This document shows, one piece after another, positions 24,083 to 32,905 of a stretch of DNA of 64,000 bases. Within the stretch, counting starts at the first letter, position 1. Each line of letters starts with the position of its first letter. Where the stretch lies: the NCBI RefSeq assembly GCF_020405225.1, contig NZ_CP084472.1, forward strand, positions 2,046,001 to 2,110,000, given 5' to 3'. Made by a program: the position numbers and the translations under genes. The DNA comes from Natrinema sp. DC36. Its GTDB lineage: Archaea; Halobacteriota; Halobacteria; Halobacteriales; Natrialbaceae. The notes under the pieces are model-generated. The model searched no databases. It was not told where the DNA came from and was given only the letters and a program-made list of their open reading frames with translations.

Positions 24083-24196
24083 GATGCGACCGGACGCTAC
24101 AAAGATGTACCGGACCCGGTCGGCTTTGGCCGTATCGACAGCCCGTCGACGACCGGGACAGGTGGCTTTTTGCGTCTCCCCCTCCGGAACGTAGGC

Positions 24197-25501
24197 ATGC
24201 GAATTCTCGCCTTCGACGGTCGCATGGGCGCGAGCGGCGACATGATCCTCGCCGCGCTCCTCGACGCCGGTGCCGACCCCGACGTCCTCGAGCCCGTGAC
24301 CGACGCCCTCGAGGTGGAGTATCGGATCGACGAGACGACGAAGCGCGGCATCGCCGCGACGACGGTCGACGTGTTTCTGAGGAGCGACGGGGAGAGCGAC
24401 GGAGACGGTCACGACCACGACACCGATCATCACCACGACCGGGACGATTCGGGTCACGAGCACGACCACGACGGCACTCGCGCCGAGGGTCACGGCCCTC
24501 ACCGGAGCTATCTCGAGGTCCGCGAGATCGTCGCCGAGATGGACCTCGAGCCGGCGGTCGAACGCGACGCGCTCGCGATTTTCGAACTGCTCGGCGAGGC
24601 GGAGGCGAGCGTCCACGGCGAGGCACTCGAGGAGATCCACTTCCACGAGGTGGGAGCCGACGACGCGATCGCTGACGTGGTCGGTGCCGCGGCCTTGCTC
24701 CGCGACCTCGAGCCCGAGCGGGTCGTCACCACCCCGCTCGCGACCGGCGGCGGGACGGTGTCGATGAGCCACGGCGAGTACCCCGTGCCGACGCCGGCGG
24801 TGGTCGAGATCGCCGAACGGGCCGACTGGTCGCTGCGCGGCGGTCCGGTCGACGCCGAGTTGCTCACGCCCACCGGCGCGGCGATCCTGGGCCACGTCGC
24901 CGACGGGATCGACGCGCTGCCCGCGCTCGAACTCGAGGCGTCGGGCTACGGCACGGGCGGCTACGATCTCGATCCGCATCCGAACGTCCTTCGGGTGCTG
25001 GTCGGCTCCGGCGAAGGGCGTGGCGAACTCGCGAAAGACGATATCGCGGTCCTCGAGACGAATCTCGACGACGCGACGCCCGAAGTGCTGGGCGGGCTCC
25101 AGGAGACCCTCGCGGACGCGGGCGCTCGAGACGTGTCGATCCTCCCCGCGACGATGAAGAAGTCCCGTCCTGGCCACCTCGTGAAGGTCATCTGCAAGCC
25201 CGCGGATCGGGAGCGCGTCGCTCGAGCGCTGGCCGAAGAGACGGGAACGCTCGGCGTCCGTGACGCGGGTGTGACGCATCGGTGGATCGCGAACCGAGAG
25301 TTCGAGACCGTGACGCTCGAGATCGACGGCGACGAGTACGAGGTCACCGTGAAGATCGCGAGTGATTCCGATGGTGAGGTGTACGACGTGAGTGCGGAGT
25401 ACGATGATGCGATGGCGGTTGCTCGAGAGGCGGGGATAGCGATCCGAAGCGTGCTTCACAGAGCCGAACGAGCAGCCGATTCGTCAATCGATGGATCCTG
25501 A
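24197..25501 (+). CDS. larC: LarC-like nickel-pincer cofactor protein (434 aa)
   Basis: LarC inserts nickel into the pincer cofactor of lactate racemase-type enzymes. The start at 24197 (MRILAFDGRMGASGDMILAALLDAGAD) shows the family's opening. A His/Asp-rich insert at residues ~70-105 (GHDHDTDHHHDRDD) is a metal-binding stretch typical of LarC. Conserved blocks IHFHEVGADDAIADVVG, GGTVSMSHGEYPVPTPA and ETNLDDATPE follow. LarA and LarB are not in the window, so the client enzyme is unknown. The frame continues upstream to 24170 without a better start. Confidence 0.88.
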   Translation: MRILAFDGRMGASGDMILAALLDAGADPDVLEPVTDALEVEYRIDETTKRGIAATTVDVFLRSDGESDGDGHDHDTDHHHDRDDSGHEHDHDGTRAEGHGPHRSYLEVREIVAEMDLEPAVERDALAIFELLGEAEASVHGEALEEIHFHEVGADDAIADVVGAAALLRDLEPERVVTTPLATGGGTVSMSHGEYPVPTPAVVEIAERADWSLRGGPVDAELLTPTGAAILGHVADGIDALPALELEASGYGTGGYDLDPHPNVLRVLVGSGEGRGELAKDDIAVLETNLDDATPEVLGGLQETLADAGARDVSILPATMKKSRPGHLVKVICKPADRERVARALAEETGTLGVRDAGVTHRWIANREFETVTLEIDGDEYEVTVKIASDSDGEVYDVSAEYDDAMAVAREAGIAIRSVLHRAERAADSSIDGS

Positions 25502-25669
25502 TCCCGAATCGCGGTCGATCTCAATTGACTCGGCCAAGAGTGGTCTGATTCCATTTACGGACAGATCGGCTACTTTGCCCGACGGCTCGGGGTATCTAAC
25601 TTTTCAACTCTCTCGGCAGTGGTCAACTGGACGCGACGCAAAAAATGAAAAGCGTCGTAATTAAACGGA

Positions 25670-26116
25670 TTACGTACTGTTACCGAAGAGGCCTCCGAAG
25701 AGGCTGTCGATGATATTACTGATATCATCGCCGAGAAGACCTTCGTCGTCGTCACTGGCCTCGGCTTCGGACTCGGCTTCGGACTCGGCGTCGATTTCGT
25801 TCGAGGAGACCGTGGTGGTGTCCTCGACGTTGGCGTTGTTACTCTGGTCGACGTCTTGCTGCTGAGCCGCGTTCGTCTCAGCGTAGCTCTTGTCTGAGCT
25901 GCTGTAAGACGTAGCGACCTGCGTCTGCTCGTTTTCGTTCTCCTGATCGACGTCGATGTTAGTCTCCGCGGACGAAGTCTGGTTCACGTCTTCGACTTCG
26001 ACCTCGGATTCAGCTTCGGAGTCGGCCTCCTGTGCGGCTGCTGTTCCTGCGGCGGCTGTGAACATGAGCCCGCCGATTAGTGCTACCGTCAGTGCGAGTG
26101 TGATTGCGCGTTTCAT
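25670..26116 (-). CDS. Secreted Q/N-rich protein with curli-like half repeats (148 aa)
   Basis: A clean signal peptide (MKRAITLALTVALIGGLMF ... AAAQ) ends near residue 29. The mature part starts with an acidic Glu/Ser stretch, then two half repeats, NIDVDQENENEQTQVA and QQQDVDQSNNANVE, that use the same Q-x-x-V-x-Q-x-N-x-N rhythm as the large divergent neighbour. A second acidic run follows, and the end is a hydrophobic amphipathic helix (DDISNIIDSLFGGLFG) that could bind membrane or another subunit. By layout it could be the minor subunit or nucleator of a fibre built from the neighbour; this is inference. Confidence 0.7.
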   Translation of the reverse strand: MKRAITLALTVALIGGLMFTAAAGTAAAQEADSEAESEVEVEDVNQTSSAETNIDVDQENENEQTQVATSYSSSDKSYAETNAAQQQDVDQSNNANVEDTTTVSSNEIDAESEAESEAEASDDDEGLLGDDISNIIDSLFGGLFGNST

Positions 26117-26807
26117 TGATTTCGGTCACCGTATTCGTCATCGGGCAGCACGCGTGTGGACCACAACGGAAGTCAGCTATCACGTGTGACGGCGCTGTCG
26201 CTCGCCGCGCGTAGCGCCGACACCTCCCGGTTCTCCCGCTGTGGCGCGTTGCCCAGTCGCTACTGTTTACAGAGACCCATTTGAACCCGGCAAACGGTTT
26301 CGTCCCGAATCCGCGCGTTGGGACCTGTGTTGTCTTCCCCTATCACAGTGTGATGGTTTTTATCCGAATTTGGGAGGAATTTGACCTCGTTACAGCGACA
26401 CTACATCTCCAATTTCCGGTCGTTTCGAGGACGATATTCGGAACCGCCGTCCCCGAAATGTCGGTCGAGTCAGATAATCGACTGGAAATGTCAGTCGGTA
26501 ATAGCAGCCTGTCATCGGAAAAACGGTTCACAGCGGCGGGACGAGGTGCCCGTGCTGACCGCACGAATCACCGTCCAGTCCCCCGATCGACCGTGCGAAC
26601 CGAACCGTGCTTGCCTCGAGACCGCTTCGGCACACCGTTCTCCGGTCGAAGCCACTGATTACCGGCTATAAGGTATCAGCTTCCCAATTATATCCCGATG
26701 CAACCGAGCTCCAACCTATCGATAACAAAGGTGGTCATCACGGAATGGTGGTTTGCGTCGTAGAGACTCAGAAACGAAAGACACTCACGAAGCAAATCAA
26801 ACGATCA
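26117..26807. promoter_or_regulatory. Long divergent promoter region of the Q/N-rich pair
   Basis: These 691 bases separate the two secreted genes and hold no convincing gene. Short frames here have poor codon use. TATA-like stretches for the rightward gene are GGCTATAAGG (near 26,663) and CAATTATATC (near 26,685), implying a leader of about 100 bases. An SD-like AAGGTGGTC at 26728-26736 precedes an in-frame ATG at 26745. The length of the region suggests extensive regulation. Confidence 0.45.
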
Positions 26808-28364
26808 ATGACAAACGACACGACGAGACGATCACAAGCTACGACACTCCTTCTGTCCTGTATGGTCGCCCTGTCCATGATGGCAGCCGGCGTCCCGGCG
26901 GCCACGGCGGGCGGTGACGGCGACCTCGAGAACGGGACCGTACACGCGCTCGAGGACGGGGAGGAGCTCTACCTGGTCTTCGGTGCCGACCTCGGCGATC
27001 AATCGCTCGAGGAGTACGTCGACCAGCACGCGAGCGGCTCGGCCGACACCGCGGCCGAGGTCATCCAGTATCAGGACGTCGATCAGGTCAACATCAACGA
27101 GCAAGGCTCCGCGGTGTCGATCTCGATCGACGGCGGCGAAGCGACCGCCGTCCAGGAAGCGAACCAGTACAACGACAACGAACAGCGCGGGTCCGCGACC
27201 GCCGAGGACCGCCTCCAGAGCGCGGAAACGCAGTTCGAAAACGTCGGTGACGTCAACATCATCATCGGCGACGGTGGCGACCAGCAGTTCGACGGCTGGG
27301 GAGTCAAAGACAAGAAGGGTGACGACGAGACGGTCACTCAGGAGGCTCTCGCCGCCGTGACGCAGTCACAGGAGGTCGCACAGGTCAACTACAACAACCA
27401 GAGCACCGCGTTCGCGCTGGCGGTTGACGACAGCGACGCGACCGCGCTCCAGCAATCCTACCAGCGCAACGAGAACCTGCAGGAAGGCGTCGCAAACGCG
27501 TCGAACGTCTACCTCGGTAACGGTGACTTCGGTCACAAGAAGGACAAGAGCGGCGATCACGGTCCGAGCGCCGACCAGAGCGCCGACGCGTTGCTCACGC
27601 AGCAACAGGACGTCGAACAGGCGAACCTGAACGAACAGCGCGGTGCCGTCGCCATCGCCGTCGGCGAGGGCAGCACCGCGACCGCGATCCAGTTCACCGA
27701 TCAGAGCAACCTCAACACCCAACTCGGCAGCGCCGACGCCTCGAACCTGCTGGCGTCGTCAGTCGGGATGAACGTCGCGACCGCGGGCGACGTCGGCAGC
27801 GACGTCCTCTCGACCGAAACCGAGACGAAAAAGCCCGACAAGAAGGGCAGCGACGACGGTGCCGAGCAGACGGCGACCGCCGGCGTGGCCCAGGAGCAGG
27901 GCGTCGAACAGCGCAACATCAACCTGCAAAACAGCGCCATGGCCATCGCACAGAACGGCAGCGAGGCCGTCGCCATCCAGATGGCGTACCAGCAGAACTA
28001 CAACGCGCAGATCGGCTACGCCGACGCGCTCAACGTCTACGCGAGTCCGGGCTACGTCTCCGACGAGGTCGCCCGCACCTCGAGTACGACGGTCACCGTG
28101 GACGGTAACTCCGGCTCCGCCAACCCCGGCATGTCGTACGATTACGCCGCCAACGCGACGCAGACGAACGACGTCGATCAAACGGCGAGCGCAGCGATCG
28201 AACAGCACCAGTTCGTCACGCAGGAGAACCTGAACGAGCAGCACACCTCCGTCGCACTCGCTGAAGACGGTGGCAGTGCCGGTAGCTCGCAGATCTCCAT
28301 GCAGGAGAACGAAAACATCCAGCTCACGTCCGTCGCGGCGACGAACACGTGGGTCGAAGCGTAA
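26808..28364 (+). CDS. Secreted curli-like repeat protein, probable fibre subunit (518 aa)
   Basis: A signal peptide (residues 1-34, TTLLLSCMVALSMMAAGVPA core) is followed by five ~50-residue repeats at about 85-132, 184-232, 263-313, 360-409 and 464-513. Each follows the rhythm Q-x-Q-x-V-x-Q-x-N-x-N-x-Q-x-x-A-x-A-x-A, then a second half Q-x-x-x-Q-x-N-x-N-x-Q-x-G-x-A (for example QQQDVEQANLNEQRGAVAIA). Acidic or Lys/Asp-rich spacers separate them. Curli CsgA uses a comparable Q/N ladder in a cross-beta solenoid, so an extracellular amyloid-like fibre is likely, though descent from curli is not shown. The ATG at 26808 was chosen; ATG 26745 would add 21 residues. Confidence 0.78.
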   Translation: MTNDTTRRSQATTLLLSCMVALSMMAAGVPAATAGGDGDLENGTVHALEDGEELYLVFGADLGDQSLEEYVDQHASGSADTAAEVIQYQDVDQVNINEQGSAVSISIDGGEATAVQEANQYNDNEQRGSATAEDRLQSAETQFENVGDVNIIIGDGGDQQFDGWGVKDKKGDDETVTQEALAAVTQSQEVAQVNYNNQSTAFALAVDDSDATALQQSYQRNENLQEGVANASNVYLGNGDFGHKKDKSGDHGPSADQSADALLTQQQDVEQANLNEQRGAVAIAVGEGSTATAIQFTDQSNLNTQLGSADASNLLASSVGMNVATAGDVGSDVLSTETETKKPDKKGSDDGAEQTATAGVAQEQGVEQRNINLQNSAMAIAQNGSEAVAIQMAYQQNYNAQIGYADALNVYASPGYVSDEVARTSSTTVTVDGNSGSANPGMSYDYAANATQTNDVDQTASAAIEQHQFVTQENLNEQHTSVALAEDGGSAGSSQISMQENENIQLTSVAATNTWVEA

Positions 28365-28373
28365 CTGGACTCC

Positions 28374-28403
28374 GTCACACGGTCGATTTTCGACCGGCGT
28401 GAC
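28374..28403 (+). terminator. Hairpin terminator after the repeat protein
   Basis: GTCAC-AC-GGTCG (28374-28385) pairs with CGACC-GGC-GTGAC (28391-28403) around an ATTTT loop. It lies ten bases after the stop codon at 28364. A T-rich stretch (TTTCTTTTG, near 28,417) follows. Confidence 0.55.
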
Positions 28404-28809
28404 TGCAGTTCCCGTTTCTTTTGCCTTCCCGACAATCGGCCGTAACCACTCTCGCCGACGAACGACTTGACGACCTTGACTGTCGCGTCGGAGAGCCGGC
28501 TTCGTGATCGAAGATCGATCGAATAGCCTAGCGAATTCGGGAGTAATATCGTATTACGTCCCGATGTTATCGGGTAATCAGCTGCCGTGGACGCCAAAAC
28601 CGCATCTTGGCTAGAAATATTACATATATGAATTTATGACTATTTTGCTTAGAAGTGTTTCAGTTAAAAGAAGATTTATGACCACGTGCTTGAATCGGTT
28701 CGGGTGTGGTATTCGGAAATACAGTATTACTCACGACACTGTGTCGAGATTGTATTATGAGAAATAATAATATATCATATATATTCGGCCGAGGAGGTCG
28801 GAATTACAG
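28404..28809 (+). promoter_or_regulatory. AT-rich promoter region of the chitinase gene
   Basis: No gene is seen here. From about 28,600 the sequence becomes very AT-rich, with several TATA-like runs (for example TATATCATATATATTC near 28,770). An SD (GGAGGT, 28792-28797) stands 12 bases before the ATG at 28810, set in GGCCGAGGAGGTCGG, which can fold on itself. The AT-content is unlike the flanking genes, suggesting acquired DNA or a strongly regulated promoter. Confidence 0.5.
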
Positions 28810-30660
28810 ATGGAACTGAACCGTTCTGCTACTATCGGCATCACCGCGTTACTGATAACGTCGCTGTTTGGCGGTGCAGCAGTCTCAGCAGCGACGGAAA
28901 GTGGCCTAACAGCCGACTTCTCCGTGCGCGATGATACGATTGAAACCGGCGAACGAGTCGGCTTTATGGCCGAACCCGAAACGACGAACACGTGGGTGAC
29001 CGATCTCGAGTGGTCGTTCGACGATGGGGCGACGAAGCGCGGTTGGTGGCAAACCCACCGATTTAGCGAACCCGGGAACCATACTATCTCGTTAACCGTA
29101 ACTGACAACACTGGCGCTACGGACACTACTACGGTGACGGTTGTTGTCTCAGGTCCGGGAGACGAGACGAACACAGATAGCGGGACCAACAGCGACACCG
29201 ATTCGACAGCCGAGACGGACAACGAAACCGCGCTCGAGTCGGAGTACGAGACGTGGGACGAAACCGAAGTCTACCGTCACGGTGACCGGGTCGTCTGGAA
29301 CGAGCAGATCTGGGAAGCTCAGTGGTGGAGCCAAGGCGACACCCCTGACAACGCCCGCGTCTGGGAACGCGTCTCGGATCCTGGCGCCAACGATACTGAG
29401 ACCGTCGACGAAACGAGCGATACCGACCGGTCACAGGACGGTACCGAAACCGACGGAACTGACGAATCATCCGACACCAACGACACCGATCAGACCGACG
29501 AGACGGATACTCAAACGGACACCAGTGGCGAGCAACCCAATCGTACGGAGACAGGAGAGTCATCCGAAGACATGCGTATCGTCGGATATTACACGAGCTG
29601 GTCGGTTTACGACCGCAACTACACGCCGAGTGACGTTCCGCTCGACAAGGTGACCCACATGAACTACGCGTTCATGGATGTCGAAGCCGACGGGACGGTG
29701 AGCTACGGCGACGCGAGCGCAGACCCACAGAACCTGGCCGAGTTCCGCGATCTGAAAGCGCAGCATCCGAACACGACGATGCAGTTGTCGATCGGCGGCT
29801 GGTCGTTATCGACTCACTTCTCCGACGCCGCAGCGACTCAGGAGAACCGTGAACGGTTTGCCGAAACGTCGGTCGACCTGATGCAGAAGTATGATTTCGA
29901 CGGCGTCGATATCGACTGGGAGTACCCCGACGGCGGTGGCGCCGCGGACAACAGTGAACGTCCCGACGATCCCGAGAACTACGTACTGCTTCTGGAAGCG
30001 GTCCGTCAGGAACTCGATGCGGCAGAGCAAGCAGACGGTCGGGAGTACGAACTGAGTATCGCCGGCGCGACGGACCCGCACAAAACCGCCGCGCTCGACG
30101 TGCCGGGAATCGCTGCCCAAGTCGACTACGTGAGTGTCATGAACTACGACTACACTGGAACGTGGGACTCGCAGACGAACCACAACAGTAAGCTCTTCTC
30201 CGCATCCGACGATCCGTCGCCGGATCGATTCAACGCCGCTGCCGGTATGCAGGGCTGGGTAGACGAGGGGATGCCGAAAGACAAGCTGGTCTTCGGCGCA
30301 GCCTTCTTCGGGTGGGGCTTCGACGGCGTCCCGGACCAGAATAACGGCCTCTATCAGTCGTTCGACGGCGCTGCCGACGTCGGCTGGAGCGAATCCGGGG
30401 CTACCGACTATCAGTACGTCTCGGAGCTACTCGAGTCGGACTCTTCGTACGAACAATACTGGGACGACGAGGCGAAAGTTCCGTACGTCTATTCCGCTCG
30501 CGACAACGTCTTCATCACCTACGAAAACCCCAAATCGATCGCCAACAAAGTCGAGTACGTCGTAGAAAACGGGTACGGTGGCATGATGTTCTGGGAATTC
30601 TACGGTGACCGCGAAGAGGTGCTTATCGACGAGATCAGTAATACCCTCAACGACCGGTAA
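28810..30660 (+). CDS. Secreted modular GH18 chitinase (616 aa)
   Basis: It hydrolyses beta-1,4 GlcNAc polymers outside the cell. Order: signal peptide 1-28 (TALLITSLFGGAAVSA); PKD-like beta domain 33-115 (WSFDDGATKRGWW; GNHTISLTVTDN); CBM5/12 chitin-binding module 145-190 (YETWDETEVYRHGDRVVW; EAQWWSQGDTP); acidic Thr/Asp linker 191-254; GH18 domain 255-612. The catalytic D-x-x-D-x-D-x-E is at 364-371 (DGVDIDWE), with E371 as acid. SIGGWS and MNYDY are also conserved. It lies between the fibre genes and the polysaccharide cluster. It may be a nutrient-scavenging enzyme or may remodel a GlcNAc-containing matrix. Confidence 0.95.
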   Translation: MELNRSATIGITALLITSLFGGAAVSAATESGLTADFSVRDDTIETGERVGFMAEPETTNTWVTDLEWSFDDGATKRGWWQTHRFSEPGNHTISLTVTDNTGATDTTTVTVVVSGPGDETNTDSGTNSDTDSTAETDNETALESEYETWDETEVYRHGDRVVWNEQIWEAQWWSQGDTPDNARVWERVSDPGANDTETVDETSDTDRSQDGTETDGTDESSDTNDTDQTDETDTQTDTSGEQPNRTETGESSEDMRIVGYYTSWSVYDRNYTPSDVPLDKVTHMNYAFMDVEADGTVSYGDASADPQNLAEFRDLKAQHPNTTMQLSIGGWSLSTHFSDAAATQENRERFAETSVDLMQKYDFDGVDIDWEYPDGGGAADNSERPDDPENYVLLLEAVRQELDAAEQADGREYELSIAGATDPHKTAALDVPGIAAQVDYVSVMNYDYTGTWDSQTNHNSKLFSASDDPSPDRFNAAAGMQGWVDEGMPKDKLVFGAAFFGWGFDGVPDQNNGLYQSFDGAADVGWSESGATDYQYVSELLESDSSYEQYWDDEAKVPYVYSARDNVFITYENPKSIANKVEYVVENGYGGMMFWEFYGDREEVLIDEISNTLNDR

Positions 30661-30752
30661 GTGTAACGAAACACCGAGCGATTACGACGTCGCGCTCGCG
30701 GCGACGTCTCCCGTTCGGTACGGCGTCCTCGAAGGCGGGGTACCGATGTGAG

Positions 30753-31808
30753 TCAGGCGAGGACTGCACCTGGTTGTTCAGTATCGTAGAGGATATCGAG
30801 CGCACAGACGTTTCCGTCCTTCCAGGTCGGTGTCCAGTCCTGAACGCAGACGGTCTGTCCGCGTTTCTCGAACGGAGTTTCGTCGAGATAATTCTCGTAT
30901 CCGACCCCTCCCGTGAGATAGTTGTCACCACCGAGATAGTCGGTCAGACGAGCCAGGTACGCCGACGGATCGCCGGGATGGGTGACCGGAAGCTGGCTGG
31001 AACGGACGACCGTCGACTCGATATCCAATCGGGAGAGCAATTCGTTCAGCAGCGGAACGGTGAGATCGACGAGTCTCACGTCGGCCATGAGTTCACCGGG
31101 GTCGACGCCGTCGAGGTTCCAGAGGCGAGCCATAGAGACATCGGCGATATCTCTCTCAGCAGGGAGCGACGCGGCGAGTGTAACGAGTGTCCTGTTGCAC
31201 CGTTCCCGGAGCGATCGACAGGCGGCTTCCGCCTCGACTAATTTCGTCTGGACCGCTTTACTCTCTGCGACCAGGTCGTCGATATCGGCGGTCGGGTCCG
31301 CGTGCCTTCTCTTGGTGATGCGGTCCGCGAGACGCGTCTTCCGTTCCCGAAGTTCGGGTAACTGATACTCGCGTCGACGGGCTCGCAACTCGTCGTTCAG
31401 CCGCAGGCATTCGTTTACGAGGTCCCGCTCTGCGTATCGAGCGATCTCGTCACGACACCGTCTGAGTGTTTCAATTTCGACGAAGTCAGCACAGAGGCGT
31501 TCGTAGAAGGGCCGAAACTCGTCCACTGCCGCTCCGTACTCTCGGCGAAGCGTCTTGACGTGGTCAACGGGCCACGGCTCCGACATATCGATGCGGGCCT
31601 CGTCGATTCGAACGTCGCTACTAGTATGGCGAACGGGTATCGTGAGCCAACCCTTGTCGGAAAGATCGATCGGCGTTCTGTGTTGGCGAGACCGCCGGGA
31701 GAATTCTACGTCGTCGTAGATAACAAAAATATCCGCCTGTTTTATCCGTGCGAAGTAATGGAGCCGGGGGTAATAGTGCGGCTGATACGCTGTAACCGTT
31801 CTACTCAT
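30753..31808 (-). CDS. WbqC-like family protein (351 aa)
   Basis: The N-terminus (YQPHYYPRLHYFARIKQADIF; YDDVEFSRRSRQHRTPI) and C-terminal blocks (YLGGDNYLTGGVGYENYL) match the WbqC family, found in glycan gene clusters. These proteins are thought to help modify amino sugars of surface polysaccharides. Between the two ends is a long charged helical insert (residues ~145-225, RRREYQLPELRERKTRLADR), which makes this protein longer than most family members. It lies at the far end of the leftward polysaccharide cluster, 111 bases after the PIG-L gene. Confidence 0.8.
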   Translation of the reverse strand: MSRTVTAYQPHYYPRLHYFARIKQADIFVIYDDVEFSRRSRQHRTPIDLSDKGWLTIPVRHTSSDVRIDEARIDMSEPWPVDHVKTLRREYGAAVDEFRPFYERLCADFVEIETLRRCRDEIARYAERDLVNECLRLNDELRARRREYQLPELRERKTRLADRITKRRHADPTADIDDLVAESKAVQTKLVEAEAACRSLRERCNRTLVTLAASLPAERDIADVSMARLWNLDGVDPGELMADVRLVDLTVPLLNELLSRLDIESTVVRSSQLPVTHPGDPSAYLARLTDYLGGDNYLTGGVGYENYLDETPFEKRGQTVCVQDWTPTWKDGNVCALDILYDTEQPGAVLA

Positions 31809-31919
31809 GGGGAGGTTCTTTCGAGACTAACCAGATATATTCTCACACTCGTTTACCCGATAAACGCCGTCCAGATACATCTAATACGGTTTTAGCGGGG
31901 AATAAGCGGCTATTTCGAA

Positions 31920-32603
31920 CTACCGTCTCCGCTCCAGCAGTAACTCGAAGGGCTCGGCGGCGTATAATCCAGCTTTCTCCCCCCAGAGGTAGCTGTTGTT
32001 CCGAATGCTTCGGGTGCTTCGCGGATGCGGGGAATCCTCGATCTCGTCCTCGTAAACCGAAAGTGCGTCCATCTTTCGGTCCAAATATTCGTCGATATCG
32101 ACGAACACCGTCGGTTGGAATGCAGTGTCCGCCGTGGGGATCGCCCATTCCGTGGACGACAGCGACTCGAACGAGAGAATGCGGTTAACGTTCGACCCGG
32201 CGAGCGGGCGCGCCGCGGTACGCACGGCGCGAGCAGCAATCTGGTGATCGACGTTGAGATCTCCGTAGTGATGTGTGTAGATTACGTCGGGCCGGAACGA
32301 TTCGAGTTTCGACTCGATGTCCCGAATCACGTCGATGAGCGCCTCGTCATCGAGTTGGTTTCCCCAGTAATCGAGGAGAGTAACACCTTGAAAACCGAGC
32401 AAATCTCCGATCGTCCGCGCGCGGCTTCTCCGTTCTTCTTGCCGCTCCCTGGCGGCGCCCGTCTCCATTTCGTACCGGGCCATGACGCCGTCACTGAGTA
32501 TCAGCACCTCAACCTCGTCGCCGTCGTCGACGTGCTTGATAAGAGTCCCACCGACACCGATCAGTTCGTCGTCCGGATGTGCGGCCACACAGAGCACACG
32601 CAT
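31920..32603 (-). CDS. PIG-L family N-acetyl-sugar deacetylase (227 aa)
   Basis: The opening MRVLCVAAHPDDELIGVGGT holds the zinc-binding H-P-D-D-E motif. YTHHYGDLNVDHQIAARAV supplies the later zinc His. The family removes acetyl groups from N-acetylglucosamine-type sugars or their conjugates. Next to WbqC, it fits an amino-sugar modification step: deacetylation followed by other acylation. It lies in the leftward glycan cluster but is separated from the xylanase-like gene by about 290 bases, so it may have its own promoter. Confidence 0.9.
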   Translation of the reverse strand: MRVLCVAAHPDDELIGVGGTLIKHVDDGDEVEVLILSDGVMARYEMETGAARERQEERRSRARTIGDLLGFQGVTLLDYWGNQLDDEALIDVIRDIESKLESFRPDVIYTHHYGDLNVDHQIAARAVRTAARPLAGSNVNRILSFESLSSTEWAIPTADTAFQPTVFVDIDEYLDRKMDALSVYEDEIEDSPHPRSTRSIRNNSYLWGEKAGLYAAEPFELLLERRR

Positions 32604-32905
32604 CTTTCATGGAGAGAGACCGATCGCAATGAACCATGTGATGGTTTCGACCCATAGCGACGGAATTACTCGCACCTCTGGTGGAAACGATCGCAGTCGT
32701 GCTCGGAAACATGGTATTCCTTGACATCCGATAACGGATAGGAGTCCGTTCCCTCAGCTCAATTCCTCAGGTCGAACTCGCGTAGAACGGGGGAACATGA
32801 ATGGCTCGTCACGCGTGCGACTCGAGAAGCGACGTTCGACCGTCTCCCGCAGTCGGAACAGCACGGCGTAACGGAGAACGCCTCGCTCTTTAAGGCGAGG
32901 ATGAT
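32604..32905 (+). other. Gap with IS200/IS605 (IS1341-type) end scar
   Basis: No intact gene is seen. CCTCGC (32881-32886) and GCGAGG (32895-32900) form a hairpin around TCTTTAAG, like the ends of haloarchaeal IS1341-type elements. The frame leading into it (HGVTENASLFKARM) looks weakly like the C-terminus of a TnpB protein. It may be the last trace of such an element. The hairpin also covers the stop codon of the leftward GH10-like gene and could act as its terminator. Confidence 0.4.

Noticed and set aside
28816-30660. Chitinase as part of a chitin-utilisation operon
   Set aside because: No transporter, second chitinase or N-acetylglucosaminidase is adjacent; the gene stands alone with its own AT-rich promoter.
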